The notes under the pieces: model-generated | Told to the model about the DNA's origin: nothing | Database searches by the model: none | The model's input: the letters and a program-made list of their open reading frames with translations, nothing else | Assembly (NCBI GenBank): GCA_016237705.1 | Contig: CP066204.1 | Location: 496,001 to 560,000, forward strand | Source: Aerococcaceae bacterium zg-252 | Lineage (GTDB): Bacteria; Bacillota; Bacilli; Lactobacillales; Aerococcaceae | Direction: 5' to 3' | Length of the DNA: 64,000 nucleotides | Part shown: positions 43,997 through 52,590 of the stretch, piece by piece | How the letters are laid out: every line of letters begins with the position of its first letter | How positions within the stretch are numbered: the first letter of the stretch is position 1 | Program-made: the position numbers and the translations under genes

Positions 43997-44030
43997 AAGC
44001 CAGAGCACTCTCGCTCACACCATGTTGTTC
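43997..44030 (-). repeat. Half copy of the structured intergenic element, minus strand
   Basis: Read on the minus strand, ACATGGTGTGAGCGAGAGTG then CTCTGGCTT reproduces the first 30 bases of the element and then stops. It is the only piece seen in reverse orientation and overlaps the promoter region of the sirtuin gene. Confidence 0.7.
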
Positions 44031-44059
44031 TGCTATACTATAATCTTGGAGGGGTTATT

Positions 44060-44800
44060 ATGCTAGAAAATCTTAAAGCAATGCAGGCGTTAATTCAAAG
44101 TAGTGCAAGAATTGTCTTTTTTAGCGGAGCTGGTGTGTCAACGAATAGTGGTATTCCTGATTTTCGTTCGGCAAAAGGTTTGTTTGTAGCTGAACAGGGT
44201 TATCATTATGCACCGGAACAAATTGTATCGCATTCCTTTTATCATCGTTTTCCCAAAATATTTTTTGAATTTTACTTTGATAAATTAGTTCATCGCCATG
44301 CGAAACCGAATGTGGCACATCAATTTGCTAAATGGCTTGAAACATTGGGTAAAGAAGTAGTGGTTGTGACGCAAAATATTGACGGACTGCATCAACAAGC
44401 TGGTAGTACGAATGTGCTGGAATTACATGGCTCAGTGTGGCGTAATACTTGTACAGAGTGTGGTCAATCCTATTCTTTAGTTGATTTAATACTCGACCAA
44501 AATGGCATTCCACGCTGTAGCAGAGAGGGTGCTATTGTTAAACCAGAAGTTGTCCTTTATGAAGAATCATTAGATGAATCAGTGTTAAATGCAGCCATAA
44601 ATGCTATCGCAGCAGCCGATTTGCTGATAATTGCTGGGACTTCTTTAGTAGTTTATCCGGCAGCAGGTTTAGTCAATTATTTTAATGGAGAGAAAATGAT
44701 TGTCGTCAATCAGACGTCTGTACCGATTTATCGCTCAGATGTGTTGACCATTCAACATGAAATGGGAGAAGTATTTGAACAATTGATGACGAATTGGTAA
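44060..44800 (+). CDS. NAD-dependent protein deacylase, Sir2 family
   Basis: Removes acyl groups from lysines using NAD. The 246-residue protein has the NAD-binding FFSGAGVSTNSGIPDFRS, the catalytic core TQNIDGLHQQAGS with ELHGSVW (catalytic His), and GTSLVVYPAAGLV. The zinc-ribbon is odd: CTECG supplies two Cys and PRCSREGAIVKP supplies a third, but the usual fourth Cys is missing. The following LYEESL is usual for the lactic acid bacterial branch. GGAGGGG precedes the start, and a TATAAT-like -10 lies directly upstream. Confidence 0.93.
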   Translation: MLENLKAMQALIQSSARIVFFSGAGVSTNSGIPDFRSAKGLFVAEQGYHYAPEQIVSHSFYHRFPKIFFEFYFDKLVHRHAKPNVAHQFAKWLETLGKEVVVVTQNIDGLHQQAGSTNVLELHGSVWRNTCTECGQSYSLVDLILDQNGIPRCSREGAIVKPEVVLYEESLDESVLNAAINAIAAADLLIIAGTSLVVYPAAGLVNYFNGEKMIVVNQTSVPIYRSDVLTIQHEMGEVFEQLMTNW

Positions 44801-44924
44801 TGCCATTGTGAATTTAGTTGATGAAACACTAAAAATGTCAAGGAAGCTAGTTATTCTAGCATTGTTTATGATAGAATAGGGTGGAATCTTCATCATACAA
44901 TAAAGTATTAATCATGGAGGAAAT

Positions 44925-45698
44925 ATGAGTATTAAATTAATCTCGTGGAATGTTAATGGAATAAGGTCTGTTTTAAATAAAGAGGCATTACAAAGTCTGT
45001 TATCCGAACATAATCCAGATATTCTATGTTTACAAGAAACAAAGGCACAGGCTGAACAAGTAGAATTTGATTTTCAAGCATTGGGCTACTCTGCTTATTG
45101 GTCTTCGGCTGTAAAAAAAGGCTATTCGGGAACAGCGATATTAACAAAAATTCCACCATTAAGTGTAGCGTACGGAATTGGTATTGAAACCCATGATCAA
45201 GAGGGACGTGTGATTACATTAGAGCTTGAACATTGTTATTTAGTGACGGTGTACACACCTAATGCTAAGCGAGATTTATCGAGATTAGCGTATCGTCAGC
45301 AATGGGAAGATGATTTTTTAGCGTATATCCAGCAATTAAATCAGGTGAAGCCGGTTGTGTTTTGTGGTGATTTAAATGTGGCACATCAAGCGATTGATTT
45401 GGCGAATCCTCAAAGTAATCAACGTAATGCAGGTTTTACGATTGAAGAGCGTGAAAAAATGACGGCTGTTTTAAATGCAGGGTTTACGGATAGTTTTAGA
45501 TATTTGAACCCAGAAGTTACAGGTGCGTATACGTGGTGGAGTTACATGAATAAAGCTCGGGAACGAAATATTGGGTGGAGAATTGACTATTTTATTATCG
45601 CTAATCAGATGATTGATTTAATGGAGTCGGCAACGATTTTGCCGGAAGTGATTGGCTCAGACCATTGTCCAGTTCAGTTAGAATTGACAACATTATAA
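44925..45698 (+). CDS. exoA: Exodeoxyribonuclease III / AP endonuclease
   Basis: Metal-dependent nuclease that nicks DNA at abasic sites and trims 3' ends in base excision repair. The 257-residue protein opens MSIKLISWNVNGIRSVL, followed by ILCLQETKAQ (metal-binding Glu), VTVYTPNAKRDL, VVFCGDLNVAHQAIDLANP (Asp/Asn pair), the AYTWWSYMNKARERNIGWRIDY block and SDHCPVQLEL (catalytic His). Length and motif order match ExoA of Gram-positives. GGAGG precedes the ATG. A decayed element copy follows the stop. Confidence 0.96.
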   Translation: MSIKLISWNVNGIRSVLNKEALQSLLSEHNPDILCLQETKAQAEQVEFDFQALGYSAYWSSAVKKGYSGTAILTKIPPLSVAYGIGIETHDQEGRVITLELEHCYLVTVYTPNAKRDLSRLAYRQQWEDDFLAYIQQLNQVKPVVFCGDLNVAHQAIDLANPQSNQRNAGFTIEEREKMTAVLNAGFTDSFRYLNPEVTGAYTWWSYMNKARERNIGWRIDYFIIANQMIDLMESATILPEVIGSDHCPVQLELTTL

Positions 45699-45699
45699 A

Positions 45700-45757
45700 A
45701 ATAAAGTGTGACAACGAGCATGGAGTGCAGTGGATGTCATTTCAGCTTGTAGAATAA
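45700..45757 (+). repeat. Internally deleted copy of the structured element, upstream of pulA
   Basis: AAAGTGTGACAACGAGCATGGAG joins directly to GTGGATGTCATTTCAGCTTGTAGAATA. Both ends match the element and about 60 central bases are missing. The right end runs into AAGGAG, the ribosome-binding site of pulA. Confidence 0.72.
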
Positions 45758-45769
45758 AGGAGTGATAGG

Positions 45770-47707
45770 GTGAAACGTTATAAGGCACTTGCATTGGACG
45801 AGTATCGGCCAGAACCGCAAACTCGGACATTTAAGTTAAATCCTAAAATTGCAGAGATAGAAGAATTGCATTTTGAAGGAGAATTAGGGGCATTATACAC
45901 AACAGAACAGACAGAATTTCGTCTTTGGGCACCGACAGCTAAGACGGTTGAGTTAGTAATTTATGAAGATTATTATGCGCCAGTAAAAGAAAAGCGTATG
46001 ATGTTTAAGGAAGAAGCTGCTGTTTGGATGATTAAGGTGGACGGTGATTGTCATGGCATGACCTATCGTTACGAAGTGACATTTGAAGACGGAAGTAATC
46101 GCCGTTCAGTCGACCCGTATTCAAAGGCAGTAACGGTGAATGGTAAACGTTCAGTAGTCGTGGATTTAGCACGTACGAATCCAGAGGGCTGGGGTGAGCG
46201 TATGGCGCCATTTTCTGCGCCGACTGATGCTGTTATTTATGAATTACATGTGCGTGATTTTACGGCAGATAATAATAGTGGTGTCAAAAAACGTGGTAAA
46301 TTTTTAGGTGCGATTGAAACAGGAACGAAAAATCCATTGGGGTCAAGTACAGGTATTGATTATATTAAACAACTAGGTGTCACTCATGTGGAATTTTTAC
46401 CGATGTTTGATTTTGCATCGGTTGATGAAACAGGGGAAGACCCAACTCAATATAATTGGGGTTACGATCCGTTAAATTATAATGCACCGGAGGGAAGTTA
46501 CTCGACGAATGCGTATGATCCATTTGTGCGAATTAAAGAAATGAAACAAATGATTCAAGCGTTTCATGATGCTGGCATTCGAATTATTATGGATGTGGTG
46601 TATAATCATGTGTTTGAAGTTGAAAATCATAGTTTTCATCGAACAGTACCAGGATATTTCTTCCGTCATACGGAGAGTGGTCAACTTTCAAATGGAACAG
46701 GTGTTGGGAATGATACTGCGTCTGAACGTGCAATGATGCGAAAATATATTGTAGATAGCGTGACTTATTGGGCGAAAGAATATCATATTGACGGTTTTCG
46801 TTTTGACTTAATGGGTATTCACGATGTTGAAACAATGAACGAAGTGCGTCAGGCATTAGATGCTATTGACCCAAGCATTTTAATGTTTGGTGAGGGCTGG
46901 GATTTGATGACAGAATTGCCATTCGAGAAGAAAGCAAGTCATCATCAAGCGAAACGTATGGAACGAATTGGACAATTCAATGATAGTTTACGTGAAGCAT
47001 TAAAAGGAAATGATTTTGATCCTCATACTCGTGGTTTTATTAATGGTGCTTGGTATACAGAAAATCAAGTAGCCGGTAATGTCATGGCTGGATTGGGGCT
47101 TGACCACTTTTTAGATCCAGGACAAGTGATTCAATATGTGGAGGCACATGATAATTATACATTGTATGACCGATTAGTGACAGCTGACCCACATTTGGAT
47201 CGTGATACGATTATTCGTCGTCATGAATTAGCGACTTCTATCATTCTATTGAGTCAAGGTGTGCCATTTATTCATGCAGGGCAAGAATTTTTGCGGACTA
47301 AATATGGTGTGCGTGATAGTTATAATCAACCGAATCATATTAATCAGCTAGACTGGTTGCGTCAAGAAAATTACGAGCATACAGTACATCTTGTTCGAGG
47401 CTTAATTGCGTTGCGTAAAGCAGAGCCGATGTTCCGTTTGAAAACTTATGAAGAAATCCAACGTACTATGAAAATTTTACATGCATCTTATCAAATGGTT
47501 GCGATTGAGTATTCAAATGAAACAGAGCGATTGATTGTTGTTTTCAATGCTCAAGAAAATACATTGGCTTATGGTTTGGAATATGGCGACTATATTATGA
47601 AATTAGTAGACGGACAAGTGCATTTAAGTGATAATTACACGACTGGTATGATTGATCATTTCTTAATTGAACCTTATACGGCACTTGTATTAAAACAGAA
47701 GAAATAA
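45770..47707 (+). CDS. pulA: Type I pullulanase
   Basis: Alpha-1,6 debranching enzyme of family GH13 acting on pullulan, glycogen and limit dextrins. The 645-residue protein has an N-terminal CBM48-like beta domain (TEFRLWAPTAKTVELVIYED) and the catalytic barrel. The type I hallmark YNWGYDP is present, with MDVVYNHVF, the nucleophile Asp in GFRFDLMGIHD, the acid Glu in LMFGEGWD and VEAHDNYTLYD. No signal peptide is seen, so it acts inside the cell, probably on imported dextrins or stored glycogen. The start is GTG with AAGGAG seven bases upstream. Confidence 0.96.
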   Translation: MKRYKALALDEYRPEPQTRTFKLNPKIAEIEELHFEGELGALYTTEQTEFRLWAPTAKTVELVIYEDYYAPVKEKRMMFKEEAAVWMIKVDGDCHGMTYRYEVTFEDGSNRRSVDPYSKAVTVNGKRSVVVDLARTNPEGWGERMAPFSAPTDAVIYELHVRDFTADNNSGVKKRGKFLGAIETGTKNPLGSSTGIDYIKQLGVTHVEFLPMFDFASVDETGEDPTQYNWGYDPLNYNAPEGSYSTNAYDPFVRIKEMKQMIQAFHDAGIRIIMDVVYNHVFEVENHSFHRTVPGYFFRHTESGQLSNGTGVGNDTASERAMMRKYIVDSVTYWAKEYHIDGFRFDLMGIHDVETMNEVRQALDAIDPSILMFGEGWDLMTELPFEKKASHHQAKRMERIGQFNDSLREALKGNDFDPHTRGFINGAWYTENQVAGNVMAGLGLDHFLDPGQVIQYVEAHDNYTLYDRLVTADPHLDRDTIIRRHELATSIILLSQGVPFIHAGQEFLRTKYGVRDSYNQPNHINQLDWLRQENYEHTVHLVRGLIALRKAEPMFRLKTYEEIQRTMKILHASYQMVAIEYSNETERLIVVFNAQENTLAYGLEYGDYIMKLVDGQVHLSDNYTTGMIDHFLIEPYTALVLKQKK

Positions 47708-47713
47708 GGATTG

Positions 47714-47757
47714 AGTGTTGGCAATAAGAATTAGGGCTTATTGCTGGCACTTTTTTG
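47714..47757 (+). terminator. Terminator of pulA
   Basis: AGTGTTGGCAATAAG (47714-47728) pairs with CTTATTGCTGGCACT (47737-47751, two G-U pairs), followed by TTTTTT. Confidence 0.9.
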
Positions 47758-47848
47758 ACTAGTTATATATTGCGATAAATGTTGCATGTAACGTGAAATC
47801 AGAGTATATTAAATTTATTATGATTGGTTTTGGAGAGGAAGTAATATA

Positions 47849-48661
47849 ATGTTGAAAAAGTTAGTACTCATGTCATCTGTTTTGTTGGTAAGACCAAATG
47901 CAGTTCCTGTAATGGCACAAGAAAATACTGCACATTCTGTATTAGAGGCGATTGTGAATACAGATATGCATCAATATCAAAATTTTGCCATAGAAAGTAC
48001 ACTGACGCAAACGGAGTTTTCTGGTAAAGAAGAGATTACAGATTGGGGAACTCAACTGAATTATTCGGATAATCCCCAATTTACATTTCAGGCAGAGTTA
48101 GTGAGTGCGGGTGCTAGTGTTGAATTGTTATTAAAAGATAATGCTCTGTATTTTTCAGATGTGTTTAATCAATGGCATTTGGTAACGGATAATTTTAATG
48201 AGTACCGTGAGTCGTATGTACCGAAAGATTCGTTCCAAAGTGCGATGCCATTATCAGAAAAAGAAATCGCCTTTATTGAGCAATTCACTGATTTTACTGA
48301 AACAGAAGAAGTATTTATTTTCTCATTAAAAGAAGATATTAATGCCGAAGAATTTAGTACGGCATTCAGTCAAATGATTTCAGAACGAGTGAAACAAGGG
48401 CAGTCTAGTCCGGCATTATTGGAATCTCTGTTACATGACTACACATCACCTGCTGCGATTGAGGGTTTCTTAAGTCAAAAACCAGAAATTCAATTTGCTT
48501 TTGATAAGAACACTTATCTCTTGACAGCAATTAAGGTGAATTTACAACGTGAAGACGGTATGGTTGATTTGATTATGGCATTTTTAGATTACGGTAAGCA
48601 ATTCGATATTCAAGCTCCACCGAGTGAAGAAGTCATGCTGCGAGATGACGTACAAGAATAG
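47849..48661 (+). CDS. Secreted protein, LolA-like/DUF6612-type, unknown function
   Basis: The 270-residue protein starts with a short signal-like segment (MLKKLVLMSSVLLV, with a likely signal peptidase I site after VMA near residue 23) and has no lipobox Cys. The mature part is acidic and beta-rich, and its plan (VNTDMHQYQNFAIESTLTQT, VELLLKDNALYFSD, KVNLQREDGMVDLIMAF) resembles secreted Gram-positive proteins with a half-barrel related to LolA. I do not recognise it further. An Arg-Pro-Asn interruption in the signal's hydrophobic core is unusual and makes cleavage uncertain. GAGAGGAAG precedes the ATG. Confidence 0.6.
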   Translation: MLKKLVLMSSVLLVRPNAVPVMAQENTAHSVLEAIVNTDMHQYQNFAIESTLTQTEFSGKEEITDWGTQLNYSDNPQFTFQAELVSAGASVELLLKDNALYFSDVFNQWHLVTDNFNEYRESYVPKDSFQSAMPLSEKEIAFIEQFTDFTETEEVFIFSLKEDINAEEFSTAFSQMISERVKQGQSSPALLESLLHDYTSPAAIEGFLSQKPEIQFAFDKNTYLLTAIKVNLQREDGMVDLIMAFLDYGKQFDIQAPPSEEVMLRDDVQE

Positions 48662-48722
48662 AGTGATATTATAAAAAGGCTGAAGTGTTTTTGTGCCGAT
48701 TATTAGCGCATTGGGTTATTAA

Positions 48723-48751
48723 ATGACATTTTCATCAGTTTTCAGTATAAT
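48723..48751 (+). promoter_or_regulatory. Promoter of lemA
   Basis: ATGACA (48723-48728), 17 bases, TATAAT (48746-48751), 32 bases before the start codon. Confidence 0.65.
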
Positions 48752-48782
48752 AGAGTTAGTAACTTTAGAGAGGATGACCATT

Positions 48783-49337
48783 ATGACATTATTAATTATT
48801 GTAGCAATTATTGCTGTGGGATTATTAGTATGGTTTGGTATTTACAATGGTTTAGTTAAAACACGCAACTGGGCACAGGAGAGTTTCAGTCAAATTGACG
48901 TTCAATTACAAAGACGAAATGATTTAATTCCAAACTTAGTTGAAACAGTAAAAGGATATGCAGCTCATGAGAAAGAAACATTAGATGCAGTGATTAAAGC
49001 ACGTCAACAATTGATTGATATTGCTAACGCATCTCCGGAACAAATTAACGCAGCATCCAATGCATTATCAGGTACATTATCTCGTTTATTAGCTGTTGCT
49101 GAAGCTTATCCGGATTTAAAAGCAAACACTAATTTTACGGAATTGCAACGCAGTTTAACAGATACTGAAGATAAAATAGCGAAAGCTCGTATGTTGTACA
49201 ATTCAAGTATTAATCAATACAATACTAAAATTCAAGTAGTACCGAACAATATCGTAGCTGGTGTGCATGGGTTCTTCCCAATGGCTTATTTAGAAACACC
49301 AGAAGAAGCACGTCAAGTACCACAAGTTAAATTTTAA
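48783..49337 (+). CDS. lemA: LemA family protein
   Basis: Membrane protein with a short extracytoplasmic N-terminus, one helix (about residues 3-22) and a helical bundle. The 184-residue product carries the LemA signatures YNGLVKTRNWAQESFSQIDVQLQRRNDLIPNLVETVKGYAAHE and ARMLYNSSINQYNT. The function of LemA is not established. In many bacteria it is paired with an HtpX protease or TPM-domain gene, but here it is a single gene between terminators. ATG 48783 has AGAGAGGA eight bases upstream; the frame to 48723 runs into the promoter. Confidence 0.92.
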   Translation: MTLLIIVAIIAVGLLVWFGIYNGLVKTRNWAQESFSQIDVQLQRRNDLIPNLVETVKGYAAHEKETLDAVIKARQQLIDIANASPEQINAASNALSGTLSRLLAVAEAYPDLKANTNFTELQRSLTDTEDKIAKARMLYNSSINQYNTKIQVVPNNIVAGVHGFFPMAYLETPEEARQVPQVKF

Positions 49338-49346
49338 TCGAATCAG

Positions 49347-49380
49347 TAGTGTCAGTGAGTAATTGCTGACACTATTTTTT
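49347..49380 (+). terminator. Terminator of lemA
   Basis: TAGTGTCAG (49347-49355) pairs with CTGACACTA (49366-49374), followed by six T. Confidence 0.9.
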
Positions 49381-49388
49381 ATCAACAA

Positions 49389-49424
49389 AAGGACTGGCTC
49401 TGGATTGAACAGAACGCAGTCCTT
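49389..49424 (-). terminator. Terminator of the secreted minus-strand gene
   Basis: On the minus strand AAGGACTG pairs with CAGTCCTT, followed by TTGTTG. It lies just beyond the stop of the gene ending at 49436. Confidence 0.7.
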
Positions 49425-49435
49425 GTTTAGTTTTA

Positions 49436-50275
49436 TTAATTCATTTTAGTTAATTCAGATATTTCTTGGTCATTTACAAGTAAAGCAATTTGTTCAGCGA
49501 ATAATTGGAAACGTCCAGTTAATAGATGTTCTTTTAAGTCTGCCCAAGAATTGAACTCGCTTAGACGGTATGGTAGAGTTGGATCCATTTTTTCAAAGAA
49601 ATATACTTTGCCGTCTTTTTCAAACACTAACCCAACATGCATACTAATAACGGAGCCTTCAACATTTTGTACTGCTGATAAAAGACGTAGTTTGTCTGAG
49701 AATTTAACACCTGCGTCTTTCCATGCTTTAGTTAAATCAGCAATTGATTTGTAAGCTGAATTGTCATTAAAGAGTAGACTATAAAGTTGCCCTTCTTCTT
49801 CTGTTAATCCCTCTTTATATTCTGATAAGGATTTAAATTCATCGTGTACAGGTAGTTTTTCTAATTTATCTTTATCATAAGTAACGAGTGAACGTAAGAG
49901 TAGGAATGCTGTTTGTCGGCAGTTTAAATCTTTTGGAAAATGACTTAGACGTTCTTCGTATTCTTTAATATCCATTGTTGTTGTAAAGGTGAAAGCATCT
50001 TTTCCGATATCCATAGTTGTCCAGTCTTCAGCGACTTTTTCGTAATCTTTATTTGATTCTTGGTATTGGTCGATAAATGGGGTTAAATTTTTCCAGTTTT
50101 CAGTAGGCACACCTTGTTCTTCTAAGGCTTTTTGAAGTTCTGTTGCATTTTTTTCTGAGACTACATTGTGGTAACGATAGCTAGCTGATTCTTCAGCTGA
50201 AATCAGTGGTGTTGACTGTGATGTCACTAAGAAAAGACTGCATACAGCGAGTAGAGAGGTTAATTTAAGTTTCAT
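49436..50275 (-). CDS. Secreted protein, DUF4300-like
   Basis: The 279-residue protein has a clear signal peptide (MKLKLTSLLAVCSLFLVTSQ, probable cleavage near SAEES). The mature part contains ALEEQGVPTENWKNLTPFIDQY, FPKDLNCRQTAFLLLRSLV and VISMHVGLVFEKDGKVYFFEKMDP. The Asn-Cys-Arg-x-Thr-Ala-Phe block and the HVGLVF-FFEK pair resemble DUF4300 proteins of streptococci, whose conserved Cys and His suggest a transglutaminase- or papain-like fold; catalysis is unproven. AAAGGAG precedes the start. The gene is single, facing lemA. Confidence 0.7.
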   Translation of the reverse strand: MKLKLTSLLAVCSLFLVTSQSTPLISAEESASYRYHNVVSEKNATELQKALEEQGVPTENWKNLTPFIDQYQESNKDYEKVAEDWTTMDIGKDAFTFTTTMDIKEYEERLSHFPKDLNCRQTAFLLLRSLVTYDKDKLEKLPVHDEFKSLSEYKEGLTEEEGQLYSLLFNDNSAYKSIADLTKAWKDAGVKFSDKLRLLSAVQNVEGSVISMHVGLVFEKDGKVYFFEKMDPTLPYRLSEFNSWADLKEHLLTGRFQLFAEQIALLVNDQEISELTKMN

Positions 50276-50445
50276 GGTTATTATTTCTCCTTTATAAAAG
50301 TTTCATTGGTTCATCATACTAGACTCACTACTTTATTTATACTCTGTTTACTTAAAATATAACAAAAAAATAGTTACGATTATGTAACAAAAACATTACT
50401 GAAAGATAACGAAAGAAATGAGCTCGCCAAAGTTAGCTAAAATAA

Positions 50446-50541
50446 TATATAGTGCGAGTGTTTTGGTTTGAAATACTAGAGAAAAATATTCATGCACAAA
50501 GGGATTTTACGAAGTGGACGGTAAGCCAATCTGAATAGACC
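50446..50541 (+). repeat. Degenerate copy of the structured element
   Basis: ATATAGTGCGAGTG, then TTTGAAATACTAGAGAAAAATATTCATGCAC, GGGATTTTACGAAGTGGACGGTAAGCC and CTGAATA follow the element in order with many mismatches. The rest of the gap from 50276 to 50654 holds no gene. Confidence 0.6.
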
Positions 50542-50654
50542 AAATTAAAATATCATTGTGGGAAAATAAGGGGTAACTACTTTATCTTTATATCAAAACA
50601 GAGTAAAATAGAAGTGTCTGTGGGAATTAATGAGAGAGGAGGATGTTCATAAAA

Positions 50655-51398
50655 ATGCGTGTTAATTTGTATATTCATCATGATACGGTAACAAGTCATA
50701 TAATGACACGTGGTATTAATTTTAGAACTGAAGATTTTGAAACGAAATTTATACCAGAAAACATTATTTTAGCACAAGCACCAACGGCTTTTGGGCATTT
50801 TGACATGCGTACCAATTTTAAAATTTTGCGTGGTAAGCAAGAAGTGTTAGAGTATATGGCTTATTGTCAAAATCAAAATGTTCGAATGTCTAACTGGATT
50901 GATTTTGAATCAGTTGCGTTGATGCATCAATTAACGGGGAATGAAATTGCTGAAATACTTTATTTATTTCATGCTAATCAAACATTGCGTTCAGCCTTTT
51001 TTTACAAGTTGCAAAATAATTATGTGTATTTGGTACTACCAAATGGGCTTGTTAAAACTTATTATCGTCATGTGACGCATTTTTATCCTCGATTTCAACG
51101 GGTAATGCAAGAGCAAGTGCAACAATTAGTGAATGAAACTAAATCCATTTTCAGTAAAAAGTCAACTGTATCGCCGGTGCCGGAAGAGATTGCTCAACGA
51201 TTAGCACCGTTATTTTCAAGGGGGCTTAAAGTTGATGTGGTTCAAGCATATTTAGAGCAGCAACATTGGATTGTTCCGCTTTATATTATTGAAGATGAAT
51301 TAACTTTTATTACCGTTAATCAGCCACTTACAGATGCAATCGGTCATTTAAGTTATTCGCTGACGAATCAAACTTGGGAAATAGTAATGCAAGAATAA
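50655..51398 (+). CDS. Conserved-looking cytoplasmic protein of unknown function
   Basis: I do not recognise this 247-residue protein. It has no signal peptide or membrane helix. The N-terminal half (ILAQAPTAFGHFDMRTNFKI, NWIDFESVALMHQLTGNEIAEILYLFHAN, SAFFYKLQNNYVYLVLPNGLVKTYYRH) and a C-terminal helical then beta part (EEIAQRLAPLFSRGLKVDVVQ) look like a compact regulatory or nucleotide-binding protein, but no motif decides it. ATG 50655 is preferred; AGGAGG lies twelve bases upstream and overlaps the in-frame ATG at 50643. It precedes ddl by 27 bases and may be co-transcribed with it. Confidence 0.7.
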   Translation: MRVNLYIHHDTVTSHIMTRGINFRTEDFETKFIPENIILAQAPTAFGHFDMRTNFKILRGKQEVLEYMAYCQNQNVRMSNWIDFESVALMHQLTGNEIAEILYLFHANQTLRSAFFYKLQNNYVYLVLPNGLVKTYYRHVTHFYPRFQRVMQEQVQQLVNETKSIFSKKSTVSPVPEEIAQRLAPLFSRGLKVDVVQAYLEQQHWIVPLYIIEDELTFITVNQPLTDAIGHLSYSLTNQTWEIVMQE

Positions 51399-51425
51399 TC
51401 TAGTTATTATTTGGAGGAAAAAACA

Positions 51426-52514
51426 ATGAAAATTATTTTATTATATGGTGGACAAAGTGCAGAACATGATGTATCCATTATTTCGGCGTTTAATATTACG
51501 CAGCAAATTATGTATCATTATTATGAGGTACAACCAATCTTTATTCGTCGTGACGGCGTATGGATTAAGGGTGCACCATTGACAGAACCATTAAAAGCGT
51601 CGCAACAATTGATTTTAGAGCTTGCTCAAGAACCACAATGGTCAGAACAACCCGAACAAGCGTCTAAAGGAGTTCAAATTCAGCCGGGCTTTATTTATGA
51701 ACCAGATGCGATTGTCTTTCCAGTATTACATGGGCCAAATGGTGAAGACGGAACGATTCAAGGTTTCTTAGAAGTACTGGGTATGCCGTATGTGGGAGCT
51801 GGTGTGATTGCCAGTGCTGCTGGAATGGATAAGATTGTCAGCAAATATATTTTCAATCAAGTAGGGTTGCCACAAGTACCGTTTGAGGCATTTGACCGTC
51901 AAGCGTGGTTGAGCGAGCAAGAGGCAATTGTGCAAAAATGTGAGGGTAATCTATTATACCCGATGTTTGTTAAGCCAGCGAATATGGGGTCAAGTGTGGG
52001 AATTAGTCGTGTCGAAAATAGCGATGCTTTGCGTGCAGCTGTAGAAAAAGCGTTAGTCTATGACCACCGTATCGTAGTGGAACAAGGTATTATTGCTGAA
52101 GAAGTAGAAGTGGCAGTTTTAGGAAATGATGATGCCCACGTCAGCGTGGTGGGACAATTAGTTAAAGAAGTAGCATTTTATGATTATGAAAATAAATATT
52201 TAAATAATTCCGTAACGATGCAAATTCCAGCTAATATTCCAGATGCAGTGGCACAAAAAATTCAATCCTATGCTTTAACAGCATATCGTGCAATTAATGG
52301 ACGTGGTTTGTCACGTGTAGACTTTTTTGTAACAGCCAATAATGATATTTATATCAATGAAATTAATACAATGCCAGGATTTACACCGTATAGTATGTAT
52401 CCAGTATTATGGAAACATACAGGGTTAGAAACACGTGATTTAGTGGAAGAATTATTGCAATTAGCATTGAAACAATTTGAGGCTAAGCAATTATTAACAG
52501 CTGAGCGTATTTAA
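51426..52514 (+). CDS. ddl: D-alanine--D-alanine ligase
   Basis: ATP-grasp ligase making D-Ala-D-Ala for peptidoglycan. The 362-residue protein has LLYGGQSAEHDVSIISA, FPVLHGPNGEDGTIQGFLE, FVKPANMGSSVGISR, EVEVAVLGND and INEINTMPGFTPYSMYP. The loop YDYENKY carries Tyr where D-Ala-D-lactate ligases of vancomycin-resistant lactic acid bacteria carry Phe, so a D-Ala-D-Ala product and glycopeptide sensitivity are expected (inference). ATG 51426 follows GGAGG by eight bases; the in-frame TTG at 51411 overlaps that site. murF is next. Confidence 0.97.
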   Translation: MKIILLYGGQSAEHDVSIISAFNITQQIMYHYYEVQPIFIRRDGVWIKGAPLTEPLKASQQLILELAQEPQWSEQPEQASKGVQIQPGFIYEPDAIVFPVLHGPNGEDGTIQGFLEVLGMPYVGAGVIASAAGMDKIVSKYIFNQVGLPQVPFEAFDRQAWLSEQEAIVQKCEGNLLYPMFVKPANMGSSVGISRVENSDALRAAVEKALVYDHRIVVEQGIIAEEVEVAVLGNDDAHVSVVGQLVKEVAFYDYENKYLNNSVTMQIPANIPDAVAQKIQSYALTAYRAINGRGLSRVDFFVTANNDIYINEINTMPGFTPYSMYPVLWKHTGLETRDLVEELLQLALKQFEAKQLLTAERI

Positions 52515-52521
52515 TGATAAT

Positions 52522-52563
52522 GATTCCGTAGAGTTTGTGAGTCAAAGTTTACGGAATCTCTTA
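52522..52563 (+). terminator. Hairpin between ddl and murF
   Basis: GATTCCGTA (52522-52530) pairs with TACGGAATC (52550-52558); the tail TCTTAATG is weak, so some read-through into murF is likely. Confidence 0.6.
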
Positions 52564-52590
52564 ATGTAAACGAGAATGCGAGGAGAGAAA

